A stretch of DNA of 64,000 nucleotides from Hofstenia miamia (Eukaryota; Xenacoelomorpha; Acoela), in contig SCFE01000036.1 in NCBI GenBank assembly GCA_004352715.1, positions 1,352,872-1,416,871 of the forward strand, in the 5' to 3' direction. Shown here piece after piece: positions 12,006 through 24,259 of this stretch. Below the pieces are notes generated by a model. It searched no databases. It saw only the letters and a program-made list of their open reading frames with translations, and had not been told where the DNA came from. The position numbers and the translations under genes were made by a program. Positions within the stretch are counted from its first letter, which is position 1, and every line of letters starts with the position of its first letter.

Positions 12006-15000
12006 TTATTTACTTTCAAAGTCTTCTAATTCACTATTATGTAGATCTTCGTATGATGACGCTCCTGAAATGGTCACGGACATGGGAATATCACTATAGC
12101 GCTTGAATGGAGTCGCGCCGTCATTCTGGAATTCCGGCACAGTGAAAGCGCTAAAATTGGAAAGTGGGGCGTAAAATGTAATGAACGTGTCGTCATAGTA
12201 CTCGAAAAATGGATGCGCTTCTAGCTTCTTTTCCTAAATAAGGATTTTAAAATCAACCATATGTACAAAGATCTGATTTTATTGCAATCGAGAGCAAATA
12301 TAACGTTACGTTACTGTAAGGCAACCCACAAAATCCAAAAATTAAAATATGAATGGAGATAATATATATATATATATATATATATAAATTCTATCGAATG
12401 GCATTCAACTCAGAAATTTGCTATAAAGTTCTTAAATGTCGATATCATTTTTTTTGCAATCAGTAAAGAAATTATATGACTAATTTGAATAAACCAATCG
12501 AAGATTGTCGGTGATTTTATAACCGATAAACAAAAGTACCTTCGTAGTTTAATTTTATTTACTAGTCAAAAGTTACACAATAAAATTGAATTAGAAGCAG
12601 TCGAAACCGAAATAGTATCGAATTGAAAAAACCACATTCTGTGCTCAATGTTGCAAACGGAAAATCCTCGTGATGCTATAGAACTAATTGGGCTAAAAGT
12701 GTTAATTAAACTAATTGGGGTTGACTAATAAATTTCAGAGATTATATGAGTATTTTAGAAACGGAAGGTTACCTGAATTTTTTACAACATAGAGGTATAG
12801 AAAATAAATTAGAAATATGAGGTTATAAGATATAACTTAAGTTGAAGAAATGCATCATACCCCCATATAAGACCTTAACTTTGGATACACACGCTTAATG
12901 GCAATAATACATGACAATGTATTAATGAATGGAAACTTGGACTCAATCACAAGATCCGCGGCAGGGATCACACAGAATGAGTAATCTTCCTTTTCTAATT
13001 TTGCAACGCTCTCTTTTAACACATCGCTACTATTTGATGAGTTGTTTAGAACGCATCCAACAGCGTAGCGAAGCTCATTTGCAGGCGTCTAAAAATACAA
13101 TTACAAGTTGATACTTTATCTAAAATCACACTAAGAATTAGCAGGGCACACCAACACACTACCACATTCACACAGTTAGTCTGATTTTTTATTGTTTAGA
13201 AAAATTCTTAATGTGTATGTGATTTAGGCTGGCGTTGCGCACGTACGTGTTTGCTCAAGGGTTTCGTCAGTGAGCTCTTGTTACCCGTCAGGGAAATCTC
13301 AACAAGTTGCTATACATTGACTTTCTGCTTCGCGGTTGTATTTAAATTTCTTTTGAGGCGAAATAATTTTGCTTATGCGGTCGTTCACTTTGATGTGAGG
13401 CAATGATACCGTCTGTGAAACCGTGCAGGCAAAATTCAAGAAAATCATGTGGCCCACAATGTAAAATTGTTCGTAAAGAACAACTTAACACACGAGGAAC
13501 AGTTAATAGCCTATGATCCATAAGCCCATTAAACACAAAATTGAATAAAATATAGTTAGGCAGAAGCTAAATCTTAAGTTATACTTTTAAAATTAGTTAT
13601 CTATGGGGAAATTATTCAAAGAAACGTAAAAATATACAATTAATGCATTCTAATGTTTTAGACGGTATTTTTATATAAAAGTAAAACTCCATAATAATTT
13701 AAATTTCAGCCGCTTCTACTAGCAAAATATAAGAAATTGCATGCAGAGAAGGACGAGCGAAAGTGCAGTTATTACAATAAGCATAACAAACTCTAAATTA
13801 AGTGCTTCATTTGATTTATTGCAGATCTTTCTATGCAGTTCTAGTGCAATTTTGTTATAAAAAGCAAATAATTTAGAGACAAAATCGAAAAGTGTAGACT
13901 AAATTATTATTGATACTGTGAGATAAGAAACTCCAAACAAATATATATCAAAGAAAAATAATAGGTGCTTTATACTTCGTAAAGCAGTAAGGGATGACAC
14001 TTGCTTTCATTGAGAAGCATAACCCCAATCTTTTATTAATATATTTCACAAGATGAACTAACTTCTGCAACACACTCAAATGAGAATCGAATGTCTTCTA
14101 ACACCTCGGGAGATTTCTTTTCAAAAAATTATTTCATAAGCTCCCAAAAATTGTCAATTTAAAACAAATACATTGTGTTCACCAGCCTCTGAAGTATCTA
14201 AAATTGTTCAATTAAAACTATTCTTGTGTAAAGTACGAGATCTTATCTCATTCAAGAATCCAACAATGGGTTTGCATATTCAAACATTCCTCTAAAACTC
14301 GACTTGGAAACAAACATTGTCGAATGTCAATAGCAACAAATTGAAATTATGTGCAAAACGGAAACAATTAATACTTTTTGCGACCCAACAGGCTTGACGT
14401 CATACACAACAAGTAAACATTTCAATACGCAATCTGATCCGCCTCAAAAAGACATTGATGCAAATAACTCCAAGTCGACGAAGACGATTCAAAATAAAAT
14501 GCTCTTTCTGGAATATCAGATACAAAACAGTAACTCTTAGTACACACAGTAAAAAATAATGAGAAAATAACAAATTTTATGTGAATACAAACTAATTGAA
14601 ATTTGGAAACTTAACTTTGGATTTTGGTAAAAAAAACTACTAATTCGTTTTGATTCTATTTCTCAATTTTGCTGATACGTGACCAAGCCCATAACCCACT
14701 CTAAAGATGACTTTTGACAGATGACCTGAAAAGACAAAGGCTTTCATTCAGTTTTGTCAATAATAACCTAAACTTGACTCAAACTAAGTCTTGAAAAAAT
14801 ATGTTTAATTGAAAATAATTGGCACATAATTTGCAAGACCTTTCACTTTGCGTAGTTATTAATGGCATCCGATCCCCAAACTGCACACGAATTAATGACG
14901 CTCAATCCACTTACATTTTTGATTCAATTTACTCATTAACGCTGATTTAACTACCGCTGGCTTGATTTTAAACTTTACAGAAATATTTCTAAAAGTGTGA

Positions 15001-15882
15001 AGATTTATTCAAAAATTTTAAACGTTTATAACTTAAGAACTAATAGATATACAAAATAGGATAACAATAGCATAGACCGGTGTCTCTTCTTTCATTTAAG
15101 TTTAAAATATCTCTGACTTTATGCACTACACGCCTTAACAGGATTTTAGACCTCCCGATTCTCTGAAAAAGTAATTCATGATTACATATAAGCACACTCA
15201 CATATATGTGTTAAAATTGTTTGCAAGTGTGAACAAATGGGCTTTAGAATAAAAAGCATTTTGCAAATTGCAGAGATAGCATAAAAAATAATTTTCCCAT
15301 AGATAACTAATTGAATTTGTTAAAAAATCACATTGAAAAGAAAATTAGATACTCAAAAGAAAGTAAAACTAAAAGCTACTTACGAAAGCTAAAATTTAAA
15401 AACAATTGATTGATAATGTTAAATTCCAAAATGTACTTTAATAATGCAGTACAATGTTGAACATTTAGATAAAATCCACTTCTATATAAACTTCTATTTA
15501 CAAAAGTAGATTTTAGCAAGAAGACGCTCATTTCAATGACGCAGACCTAAAATTTAAGCATTTTGAATCTATTAACGTTTAAGTCACTCAATGATCCTTA
15601 CAAAATAAGAAATCATACCGTTGCAGGGTCATCATAATAAATCCCAAGAAGTTTAAATCCAGGTGCATAAGCTGAAAGCCAAGTAAATGCATCACCCGAT
15701 TGCTTATATGGTCCTGTGTGTGCTTTATAAGCCAAGACAAGTGGAGATGATACTGTCGGCTTCTTACCTCCAACTACTATATCGTAGAATAATCCGCACT
15801 CAATCAACAAACACAAACACGTGAGAAACAGCAGAATGAGAACAACGGCTATGAGAATAAGGATGGTATTGAAAGTTAACAT
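12006..15882 (-). CDS. TEX264: TEX264-like ER-phagy receptor (three exons)
   Basis: Exons, in transcript order: 15619-15882, 12861-13088, 12006-12233; introns of 2530 and 627 bp, all GT-AG and phase 0; product 239 aa (human about 313). TEX264 is a single-pass ER membrane protein that tethers ER to autophagosomes. Residues 5-30 are a hydrophobic membrane anchor (LILIAVVLILLFLTCLCLLI). Exon 1 continues with LVLAYKAHTGPYKQSG and ends GIYYDDPAT. Exon 2 gives ELRYAVGCVL, then FCVIPAADLVIESKFPF and IIAIKRVYPKLRSYMG, all matching the family's gyrase-inhibitor-like domain in order. Exon 3 ends in a short acidic tail with YEDL at residues 225-228, where the family has its LC3-interacting motif. The disordered tail is shorter than in vertebrates. 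Recognition is by motif order; no search was run. Confidence 0.88.
12361..12386. repeat. (TA)n microsatellite in TEX264 intron 2
   Basis: About 13 TA units between exons 2 and 3. Confidence 0.9.
13089..15618 (-). other. TEX264 intron 1 (2530 bp)
   Basis: Bounded by a GTATGA donor next to exon 1 and a TTTTTAG acceptor next to exon 2. The contents are AT-rich, with no supported gene or transposon. Open frames near 13342-13536 and 14349-14540 lack family features. Confidence 0.7.
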
Positions 15883-16571
15883 TAAGCTAAATCAAATACT
15901 AACATTACATTTCTACACGTCAGGAGCGAATTTTATAGTATTATTACAATTTATAAAGGTGAACAAGTATTCATAATTAATTTAATTGACAGGCTTGACA
16001 CAACCAATTATTTGAAAACTAAGCATTTCTTTACGACTGTATGCTAAGTTATATAACTATTCCATAGTAAATATACAAGACAAGTTAAAAAAAACGCAAA
16101 AACAGATTTATATTACACTGACTGGGATTATCTTAGAATTGCTAGGCATATTTCAAAGGGTTGTGGGATTATTTATGATTCCGGGATTTTACTAGTCTCA
16201 ATGTCTTGTTCCATGCTCCAAACAAAACATGGATAAGTTTAGTGTAAAAACTTGATAAAGAAGTAAAAATAATTAGTGCAGAAAATAATAAATTATGTGA
16301 AGAAAATATTTGTTGAATTGAAACCATAAATTGTGAACTTTAGGAAAACAGTTTGATATTTGTGCAATCATTTCAAAAACGTGAATTTTATTGAAGCAAT
16401 AATTACATTTATGAAAACAAACATCAAATAAAAGTATAGGCAAAACAAAAACATTTATAGTTACCACTATAGATAGGCGATTGTGAAATCTTAATGAAAG
16501 AAAGATATTTTTCATACTTTACTGTTAAAATGTTAAAACAAAAGAAAATTCCAAAATATCTAAAAATCAGT
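15883..16571. other. Intergenic spacer between HACD3 and TEX264
   Basis: About 690 bp between the HACD3 stop and the TEX264 start on the minus strand. It would hold the HACD3 3' UTR and the TEX264 promoter or 5' end. Just upstream of the TEX264 ATG the minus strand reads gatttag then ctta, an acceptor-like site. No other feature seen. Confidence 0.6.
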
Positions 16572-17678
16572 TTACTTAAATAAATGTTTACGCCTAAGAA
16601 TGCCCATATGTCTGTACAGACCAACGAAGCCATAAATAGCGCAAGCAATATATATCCGCATTATTATTGGAAAAGACCAGCTGATGTTCCAAGCATTCGG
16701 TAAGCTTAGTGAAAACTTCGAACTTGTCTCATAAAAAGCAATATTTAAAAATATTATCAATACTTCAATGCTAAAACCAATGGGATATAAAATAATCCAC
16801 ATCGAATACCGCAACCAAGACACAAGTTTTAACGAATAGTTGTAAAGCTTAAAAGTTAAATATAAATAGCGGATGACATCGGCAGTGAACCATACTATAA
16901 ATAGGATATGTACAGCCATCGATGATCGAACATTAACATCCCCCGTGAGCATGATAAAGCAGCAGAATGATCTCCCAAACGAATGCTTGAAGGAACTTTG
17001 CCATGAGCCTCTAGTGAGTTTCACAACATGGTTCAAAGTTTCTAAGAAAGAAAAAAATTGTGCATAAACGACACTGACTCCAACGTACTCATAAGCATTT
17101 GTAAGAAGCCACTCCTTCTTTTGAATGCTCTTAAACCCGAGAAACGTTAACACATATAATGAGAATATGCACTGAATGATGTTGTAAAGAGTTAAATAGG
17201 AATATCTCAGAAATTCTTTCATTTCTTCGTCATAGTTGGATTGGGTTTCTTCCAAATATTTTCGTAAATCTTCTTGCCCGTTTGGTTGCAAATACGGATT
17301 AGACGTTGTTTCGGCAATTTCCTCGTCAGAGTCTTGTTCAGTTTCCCAGCGATCAAAATCCGGTTTCAACCATGGTGGATAATTACTTGATTTTGGAAAT
17401 AGTCGGGGCCACCACATCGTCGCTTTCTTGGGTATGCTGACATCGATGTAAGATCCCATTGTCTTATGGAAAGCGTCTGAAGGCTTGATCTCCCCATAAA
17501 ATTTCATTTGAAACGCATAATCGTTTAAACCACTAACACCGGCTCCATAACCGGTAAATGAAATAGAATCGTCTGCGTAATTGAGATCGAATGAGGCTAA
17601 TTGTTGCAGCTCAATCTTTAACAACACTGTGTCCTCTCGCTGAGCCCATTTTACAAACGGAGCGAGCGTTTTGCTCAT
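16572..17678 (-). CDS. HACD3: Very-long-chain (3R)-3-hydroxyacyl-CoA dehydratase, HACD3-like (CS domain + PTPLA)
   Basis: 368 aa in one exon (human HACD3 362). It catalyses the dehydration step of very-long-chain fatty-acid elongation in the ER membrane. The N-terminal ~90 residues form a p23-like CS domain: APFVKWAQREDTVLLKIEL at the start and YAFQMKFYGEIKP near residue 62, then WLKPDFDRWE near 103. An acidic linker and a six-segment membrane domain follow from about residue 160. The family active site YPIGFSIE is present, with Tyr at about 298 and Glu at about 305. The start was chosen at MSKTLAP because it aligns with the family start. The 8 in-frame codons upstream (to 17702) run through a tttttag acceptor-like site two bases before this ATG and are probably not coding. 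Ends with a lysine-containing KHLFK tail. Confidence 0.92.
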   Translation of the reverse strand: MSKTLAPFVKWAQREDTVLLKIELQQLASFDLNYADDSISFTGYGAGVSGLNDYAFQMKFYGEIKPSDAFHKTMGSYIDVSIPKKATMWWPRLFPKSSNYPPWLKPDFDRWETEQDSDEEIAETTSNPYLQPNGQEDLRKYLEETQSNYDEEMKEFLRYSYLTLYNIIQCIFSLYVLTFLGFKSIQKKEWLLTNAYEYVGVSVVYAQFFSFLETLNHVVKLTRGSWQSSFKHSFGRSFCCFIMLTGDVNVRSSMAVHILFIVWFTADVIRYLYLTFKLYNYSLKLVSWLRYSMWIILYPIGFSIEVLIIFLNIAFYETSSKFSLSLPNAWNISWSFPIIMRIYIACAIYGFVGLYRHMGILRRKHLFK

Positions 17679-18033
17679 TTCTAAAAAGACAAATAAATTC
17701 AATTATCGTTTGTTTTGCATGAGATGATTGTAAAAATAATTTCTGATAGTTCACTTTGAATGCACAGATGCCTAGTAACTAGAAAGTCAATTTGAAAATA
17801 AAACGAATCTTTTCACAAGTTAAATATTAAAAGAATAAGAGTATTTATAAAAATTAATTAGTGAATAAAAATAAATATAAAGACAATAATTATCACATAT
17901 TTAACAATAATGGTACTTTCTTTACAAAATTATTGTAATCATGTAAATAAAAATGTTTATCAAAATGCACAGATAAAACAACAAAACTTGGTACCAAATG
18001 GCGGTAAACGATATAAAATGACAGTTTCTGCGT
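17679..18033. other. Short intergenic spacer between CLK and HACD3
   Basis: 355 bp between the CLK stop and the HACD3 start, both minus strand. AT-rich. The minus strand shows gtctttttag two bases before the HACD3 ATG, which fits a 3' splice site of a 5'-UTR intron or of trans-splicing. Confidence 0.6.
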
Positions 18034-21000
18034 TTAAGATTTATCTGCATGAACAGCTTCATTATCTTTTTTGAAAAAATTGTGAAGAAGTGCGTCATCT
18101 ATATTAATGCGCTGATCAGGTTCATATGTCAGCATTTTTTCCATGAGATCTAGAATTTGATTATCATCATCTTTATGATGTTGCAAACAATCCTCTAGTT
18201 TGCAGCAATTTCGACGAATGTAAGAATTACCGGACGACTTAGGATCCCAGTCCAACTTCCCATCAACAAAATATTTGGTCTTTTTTGTAGCCTCAATCAT
18301 TGAACTAGGTAATGGACCTAAAATAAACTCCATCATCGCCAGGTGTTCTTTGTTGTGATGAGTCTGAAACAGCGTATTTCCTGTGTACATTTCGTACATA
18401 ATCCCTCCTATGCTCCAAATATCACAAGGCTTAGACCAACCGAGCTCTAAAATAACCTCAGGCGCTCTATAATGCCGCGTTGAGACTATTCGTGTATGGT
18501 GCTCATCATCAAACGTGGCTAATCCAAAATCTATTAACTTAATATCCGGATTTTGGATTATTCGAAGTTCGTTTTTCTTCCGTTTTTTGTAATATATTTC
18601 ATATTTGGAGTCAACAAAAAGTATATTTTCAGGTTTTAAATCTGTGTGCGTAAGTTTGTTTTCATGAAGAAATTGAACTGCTCGACAGAGTTGTTCAGAT
18701 ATTGTCCGCACTTGTCCAATAGGATATGGATAGTAATCATTATCCTAAAGAATGCTGAATTATTAAATAAAAGACGCATAAATATAGAAATACGGTAAAC
18801 CTGTTTCATATTTGGCAAGCAGAAAACGTCTGCACAACTAAATTGATGTAATACATGTACATGTACAAATTTCAATTTCAATATTAGTTTGTTTTCAGTA
18901 CAAAGGTCTGCAAAATATTAACCCTTTACTGTACACTGTTTATTAGAATAAACAAATTTTTAGGTTATTTTCATTTCAGTACTTAATACATTTGTTGGAA
19001 ACTCACGAATAAAGAAACAAATTTTAACAGTGTTTTAGATGCTAGTGTATAACTTTCGTTGAGAAGTTTAGGAAATAAAGGAACCAGTCAATTTGGAATT
19101 CACGAATTCAGAAAATGTTTCTACAGTCAAATATTAATGTGTGTTCTCTTTAAACAGTTCTTTTATGATCTAAGTTGAGGTTAAAGTTCCATTGTTTGCG
19201 AACTCTTCTTACATAATACAGAACATTTTTTATTCTTGCTTGTCTTTGGGTAGAAAACAGATCGCTTTTTGAGATGAAAGTTCTACTAATAAATTATACG
19301 AACGTCAGCATAAAAATCCTGACCCACAGAATAATATTGAATAAAGATCACCCCACAAAATGAGCCTGGAGATCTTGAGTTTGATACACTTCAGCATGTT
19401 CCATTGGAGGAACATTTGTTTGTTTATCACAAGCAACGTTTACAAAATCGGTAAATATCAATAAATATCGGTTAACAATTGAAAATAAATTTTTACTGTC
19501 TTTATAATCATCCCTTGATTTGAAATTGAAATCTATCAGTATGACTTAATTCTGAAGTTAAAAGCCTAATTTATTCTCTCTTTATTCAATGGAAATGTTT
19601 CCAATTGTCAGAGTTAGTAAACTGTCAGATATATTATTCGCCTAAACCAACAAAATTCAAAATAACTGATAACAAACGACGAGTACAATAATTTATAAAC
19701 GTCCTTTTAGCTCAATTTCCATGTATAATATTCGGTTTTCGGTACCGCATATAACTTTCAGTATTAAATGCTGCGTGATGCCAAAAATTACTATTATAAT
19801 CATCTTCTCAAAATCATTGCTCGATAGCTACATATAAAAGTAAATATTCATGTATAATATATATTGGCCTTCAACATGCAATCTATAGTATGTAAAGAAA
19901 TGAGCTCCTTGTTAACAATTTTTGCGAATTTAATGAGATTGTCAGCAAAAGTTGTAAGTGTGAACGCAAAAAAAATTTGATGTCATCAAAGTTTTAAAAG
20001 TTAATCGATTTTACCTCGGTTCATACCTTTTTGGGTGAAGAGATAATTAGGTTGACACAAAGTTTCAATTATGAAAGCGAAAAAACTTTTTTGTGAATAT
20101 TTCAAAACAAATTCGGAGTGTTATAAACTAAAGAATAATTAAATAACAGCTCATGCTGTAAACTTATTACTTCCGGCGGGATGCACACATTCATTTAATT
20201 AAATGCCAGTGTGCACGACCATCAATTTTGCGCATTATTCAATCTCTGGAAAATTTATTCCCTACTTAGTAATTAACAATGTGGTCGATCAATCTAGAAA
20301 CAAAGTTGATAGAGTTCGGTAAAGAAGGGCCCCGTATATGGAGCTTCAAAGCATTGAGGGGTTCAAAAATACACATTTAAAGGGTATCTCTTGAGGGGAA
20401 ATTGTCCTTAATTATTCTACCAATATAATTAAATTGTTAGTGTACGGTGACTTTGAATTGCTGGATGTTGATCGAATCATACGAAGGCATTGAATATGTA
20501 TTAGGTTTATTTAACTGTGTAAAGTTAGAGTATATGATGCAGGCTCTGAATACTATTATTTTTGTAACATTCGCCTGCAGTTTGTAATGTTCCATAGCAT
20601 CCAGCGCTCTCTGGTCGATGACCGAATTGATTTTTTCAAAATTTTCACACTGCACATCATTCGCGTACCAGCTTTTACTCAGTGTTGTCTTGTTTCTTAG
20701 TGTGCTTTCATATTGCTAATAATATTTATTTAATTTACATATTATTCGCGGTAATAATTTAAAAAAGACAGGCAATGACATTGCTGGTCTAAACAACCCA
20801 CGATGAGTAACATTAGAAAATAAACTGGAATTTATAACCCTAAATGAGTCATTTGAGCATGCCATTGTAAATAAGAAGCACAGTTTAAAGTTCATGGAAT
20901 TGCTACTGCATTGTAGCATTGATAGAAAAACATGTTGAGATTTTTAATAACATGGATTCAAAATTTATTACTCAAGAAATAGCACGAAGTCTTTGTAGAG

Positions 21001-23179
21001 TAGTTACCACTCAAAATAAACTGTAGATGAAACATCTACGACTACAAATAGAGGAAATCTTTTATTCAAGTCGCTATAAAAAACGTACAAAAATCATAAT
21101 ACTAAATTGTTGGTGACAGTGCTAGTGCTCATGTGGAAGCAATCGCAACATATCCTGATGAATTAAAAAAAATTATTTAAGATGCTAATTACATTGTCAT
21201 CAAATTGTAAAAGTGAATGAGGCGGGAATGTTTTAGAAGGCAATGCTTTTTCGAACATATTTAACTATTTAAAACACAACCATGGTTTTAAATTGCAAAA
21301 TATGGTCTCATTATTTAGTGGTGAATTTAAAATGAATTCTATGATTGTCTACCGAGCAAACAATCCAAGAACCTTAAAAGGTGATTAAAAAATTACTCAC
21401 CCAGTATTTTAGCGATCGAATCGAAATTCATTTGTTACCAGAGAGATATTTCAAAACTGGTTCAAAATATATTTTGTCCGCAACTCAATGATATTGCAAA
21501 GAAAATGACATTGATGCTGCGTTTCATCGAGCGCGCTTAGGACAATTAATTTTCAAGTAGGTAGCCGTAGCGTGATTTTGGAGTGTTTACACTGTAGAGT
21601 CAAGAAATTGTTGACTGTTCACATGAGCACGGTAAGGTAAGTAAATTATTTTCCTGCTATGAACAAATATAATATTATTAAATAGTATGTTGCTAGATGT
21701 CGTTGCAGCCCTACGACAATTTACCTTCCATTTACCCACTACCGTGTAAACACCATTTGAGGTAAGTAAATTTGTGCCCGTAGCGCGCTCGTGGAAATAC
21801 AGCAAAAATTTAAATTATTTTGTAAATTGTCAAAATTACGGTTTTTACAGCCGATGGAATAATAAGTGATCGCAACTTTCAAAGGCTTATTACGTGAGAC
21901 AAGGTTTTTCTCAAGCAATACAAAGAAGAAATGGTTATAATTTCAGTACAAATTAAGTTAATGCAAAATTTTCGTCAAGAATAGTTCTTTACAGTATAAA
22001 TTGTATTGATGTGCTGGCAAGTTTTGCATTATAATTGTCTTAAGCGTAGTGCACTCGAATACTTATTCCAAAGATTTATGTATGTAATGAAACAATATTT
22101 ACAGTATTTTTTGTATATTTTGCTTTACCGATATATTTTGTGTACTTATTGCACAATAACACCGGTTAACTAATAATTAAGATTACCTTTAAGAATTGAT
22201 AAACACTAAGGCCAAGTAAAGGAAATGATAGAACAACATGCCCTTGATATTCAAACCAGTTATACATGTAAATACATCTCTTATCATTGTCAGGATCTTC
22301 CTTTGCGAGCAACTCTAAGATTTTGATTTCTTCCATGGCAGCTTCTCTTTGCCTTTCAACATTTTTAATTATTTTCAAGGCAACCTTTTGACAACTTCGT
22401 TCGCGATCAATTGCTTCAACAACTTTTGCAAAAGTTCCCTCTCCTAAACTTTTAAGCAAAACATATCGACTTTCAATGACATCTCCTTGTCTAAAAACAT
22501 TCATAGATAGAAGGTTAAAACAATTTGTATATATTACCTATACATTAGATGACCATCTTTATCATCTTGTGGCACACCGGGTGGTTGGATCTCTCCATTT
22601 GTAGCATCTACTATTTTCAAAAATTATATTATTCAAATAATTAATTCAAAACCTGCGTTTGGGGTTTTTTTCCTACTACGGCGCGATCTGTGGCGCGACA
22701 ATGAGGAATTTGAGGTAGAAGAAGAGGAGCGCCGATGTTTTCTACGATGATGTGTAGACCGACTGCGACGACGCCTCTCCCTTGAGTGATGTCTTCCAGA
22801 CACCTTTCGAGACCTGCTACGATGTGAATGCCTATCATTGCGGGAATGTTTTCTTCTACGTGACGTTGACCTATATATATATACTCGAATATTAATTAAT
22901 GCAATAAGAAAACCTGTGACGTCGTCTACTTCGGCTGCGATGCCTACTGCGACTACGATGTCTTCTTTTAGGTGAAGGCGAGTAATTGCGACGACGGGAA
23001 CGAGATCGATAACGTCTATAGGAACGATGTCTTCGTCTATTTGAGCGTCTACGGGAATTTCGCCTATAAGATCTAGATCTAGAACGACGATGAGACCTTG
23101 AGCGACCCCTACGATGTGAACGTGACAATCGTCGACGCCGATATTCACGACTGGAAGATCGTGATGAATGACGCCCCAT
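18034..23179 (-). CDS. CLK: CDC2-like (LAMMER) dual-specificity kinase, five exons
   Basis: Exons in transcript order: 22914-23179, 22653-22870, 22538-22610, 22187-22490, 18034-18744; GT-AG introns of 43, 42, 47 and 3442 bp keep one frame of 523 aa. CLKs phosphorylate SR splicing factors in the nucleus. Residues 1-160 are an Arg/Ser-rich tail. GHLMYRQGD joins exons 3 and 4. The kinase domain shows GEGTF (202-206), VALK with K225, HTDLKPEN with catalytic D322, DFG at 359-361, and APE near 381. The LAMMER signature EHLAMME is at 420-426, but the usual Arg after it is Phe (FILGPLP). C-lobe and stop lie in one long exon. Start: first ATG of the RS exon. Exon 1 and upstream DNA exist in a second identical copy further upstream. 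Confidence 0.92.
18745..22186 (-). other. CLK intron 4 (3442 bp)
   Basis: Separates the exon ending VYQFLK from the exon starting DNDYYPYPIGQV. It is AT-rich with no supported gene. The segment 21560-21800 has paired strings such as ggtaagtaaatt and cgtagcg that may belong to a small decayed inverted-repeat element. Frames at 20437-20655 and 20716-20919 show no recognisable domain. Confidence 0.65.
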
Positions 23180-23484
23180 TAGAAAATCTTAACAAAAGCA
23201 GAAATTCAAAAATTAGGAAATTCTATCAAAATTACATAGAAATATTTCTAAAAATTATAAAAGTTTCACATTGTTAAGAGCAAATGAGAATCACAACATA
23301 TCGAGATGCAATTTTTCTAAACACCTGCATGAAGCTTCAAAAGTTTCTTTAGTTTTTTCGAGAACAGTTGACTCAAATATATATTTGAATTCATAAAGCA
23401 ATATCTTCTGCATCAATGTTTTCAACCTTTGCAGGACCCTACAATGTGAAGCTTTAGACGTTACTCATTAATGGAAGTGACATG
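22872..23484. repeat. 613-bp direct repeat, copy 1 (CLK exon 1 and upstream DNA)
   Basis: Identical, as far as I can read, to 23647-24259 at a constant offset of 775 bp. It begins in the TA-rich part of CLK intron 1, covers all of coding exon 1 and ends about 305 bp upstream of the ATG at the string gacatg. Confidence 0.95.
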
Positions 23485-23646
23485 CAAAAAACTCTTAGAA
23501 ACATTTCTAGTCAATGATTCATATATATATTTTTTTTATGAAAACTTTTATTGCTTTTATCGCGACATGTTTCGACAAACATTGTTGTCATCTTCACGCA
23601 TTTGTAGCAATGTTCCCGAACTTTTTCTTTAAATGTTTTTGATCAT
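23485..23646 (-). mobile_element. Penelope-like element terminal fragment between the CLK repeats
   Basis: On the minus strand this reads gatcaaaaacatttaaag, then a gttcgggaacattgctac block, then gatgacaacaatgtttgtcg followed by aaacatg, then gcaataaaag. The same series occurs on the plus strand at about 25430-25545 at the end of a Penelope-like fragment. The stretch therefore represents the non-coding terminal region of that family. Confidence 0.75.
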
Positions 23647-24259
23647 TATATATATATACTCGAATATTAATTAATGCAATAAGAAAACCTGTGACGTCGT
23701 CTACTTCGGCTGCGATGCCTACTGCGACTACGATGTCTTCTTTTAGGTGAAGGCGAGTAATTGCGACGACGGGAACGAGATCGATAACGTCTATAGGAAC
23801 GATGTCTTCGTCTATTTGAGCGTCTACGGGAATTTCGCCTATAAGATCTAGATCTAGAACGACGATGAGACCTTGAGCGACCCCTACGATGTGAACGTGA
23901 CAATCGTCGACGCCGATATTCACGACTGGAAGATCGTGATGAATGACGCCCCATTAGAAAATCTTAACAAAAGCAGAAATTCAAAAATTAGGAAATTCTA
24001 TCAAAATTACATAGAAATATTTCTAAAAATTATAAAAGTTTCACATTGTTAAGAGCAAATGAGAATCACAACATATCGAGATGCAATTTTTCTAAACACC
24101 TGCATGAAGCTTCAAAAGTTTCTTTAGTTTTTTCGAGAACAGTTGACTCAAATATATATTTGAATTCATAAAGCAATATCTTCTGCATCAATGTTTTCAA
24201 CCTTTGCAGGACCCTACAATGTGAAGCTTTAGACGTTACTCATTAATGGAAGTGACATG
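23647..24259. repeat. 613-bp direct repeat, copy 2 (second CLK exon 1 and upstream DNA)
   Basis: Second copy of the block at 22872-23484, same orientation. Past its upstream end the sequence changes at once to Penelope-like 3' sequence. Confidence 0.95.
23689..23954 (-). pseudogene. Second copy of CLK coding exon 1 (RS domain start)
   Basis: The same 88-codon-plus-2-base exon as 22914-23179, including ATG and GT donor, with no changes seen. No exon 2 acceptor follows before copy 1. It could act as an alternative first exon spliced to 22870, giving an unchanged protein, or be inert. A collapsed or falsely duplicated assembly is also possible. Confidence 0.7.

Noticed and set aside
22633-23148. 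Hydrophobic Val/Ile/Asp-rich minus-strand frame over the CLK RS exons
   Set aside because: Alternative frame of Arg/Ser codons; the RS frame joins the kinase exons in phase.
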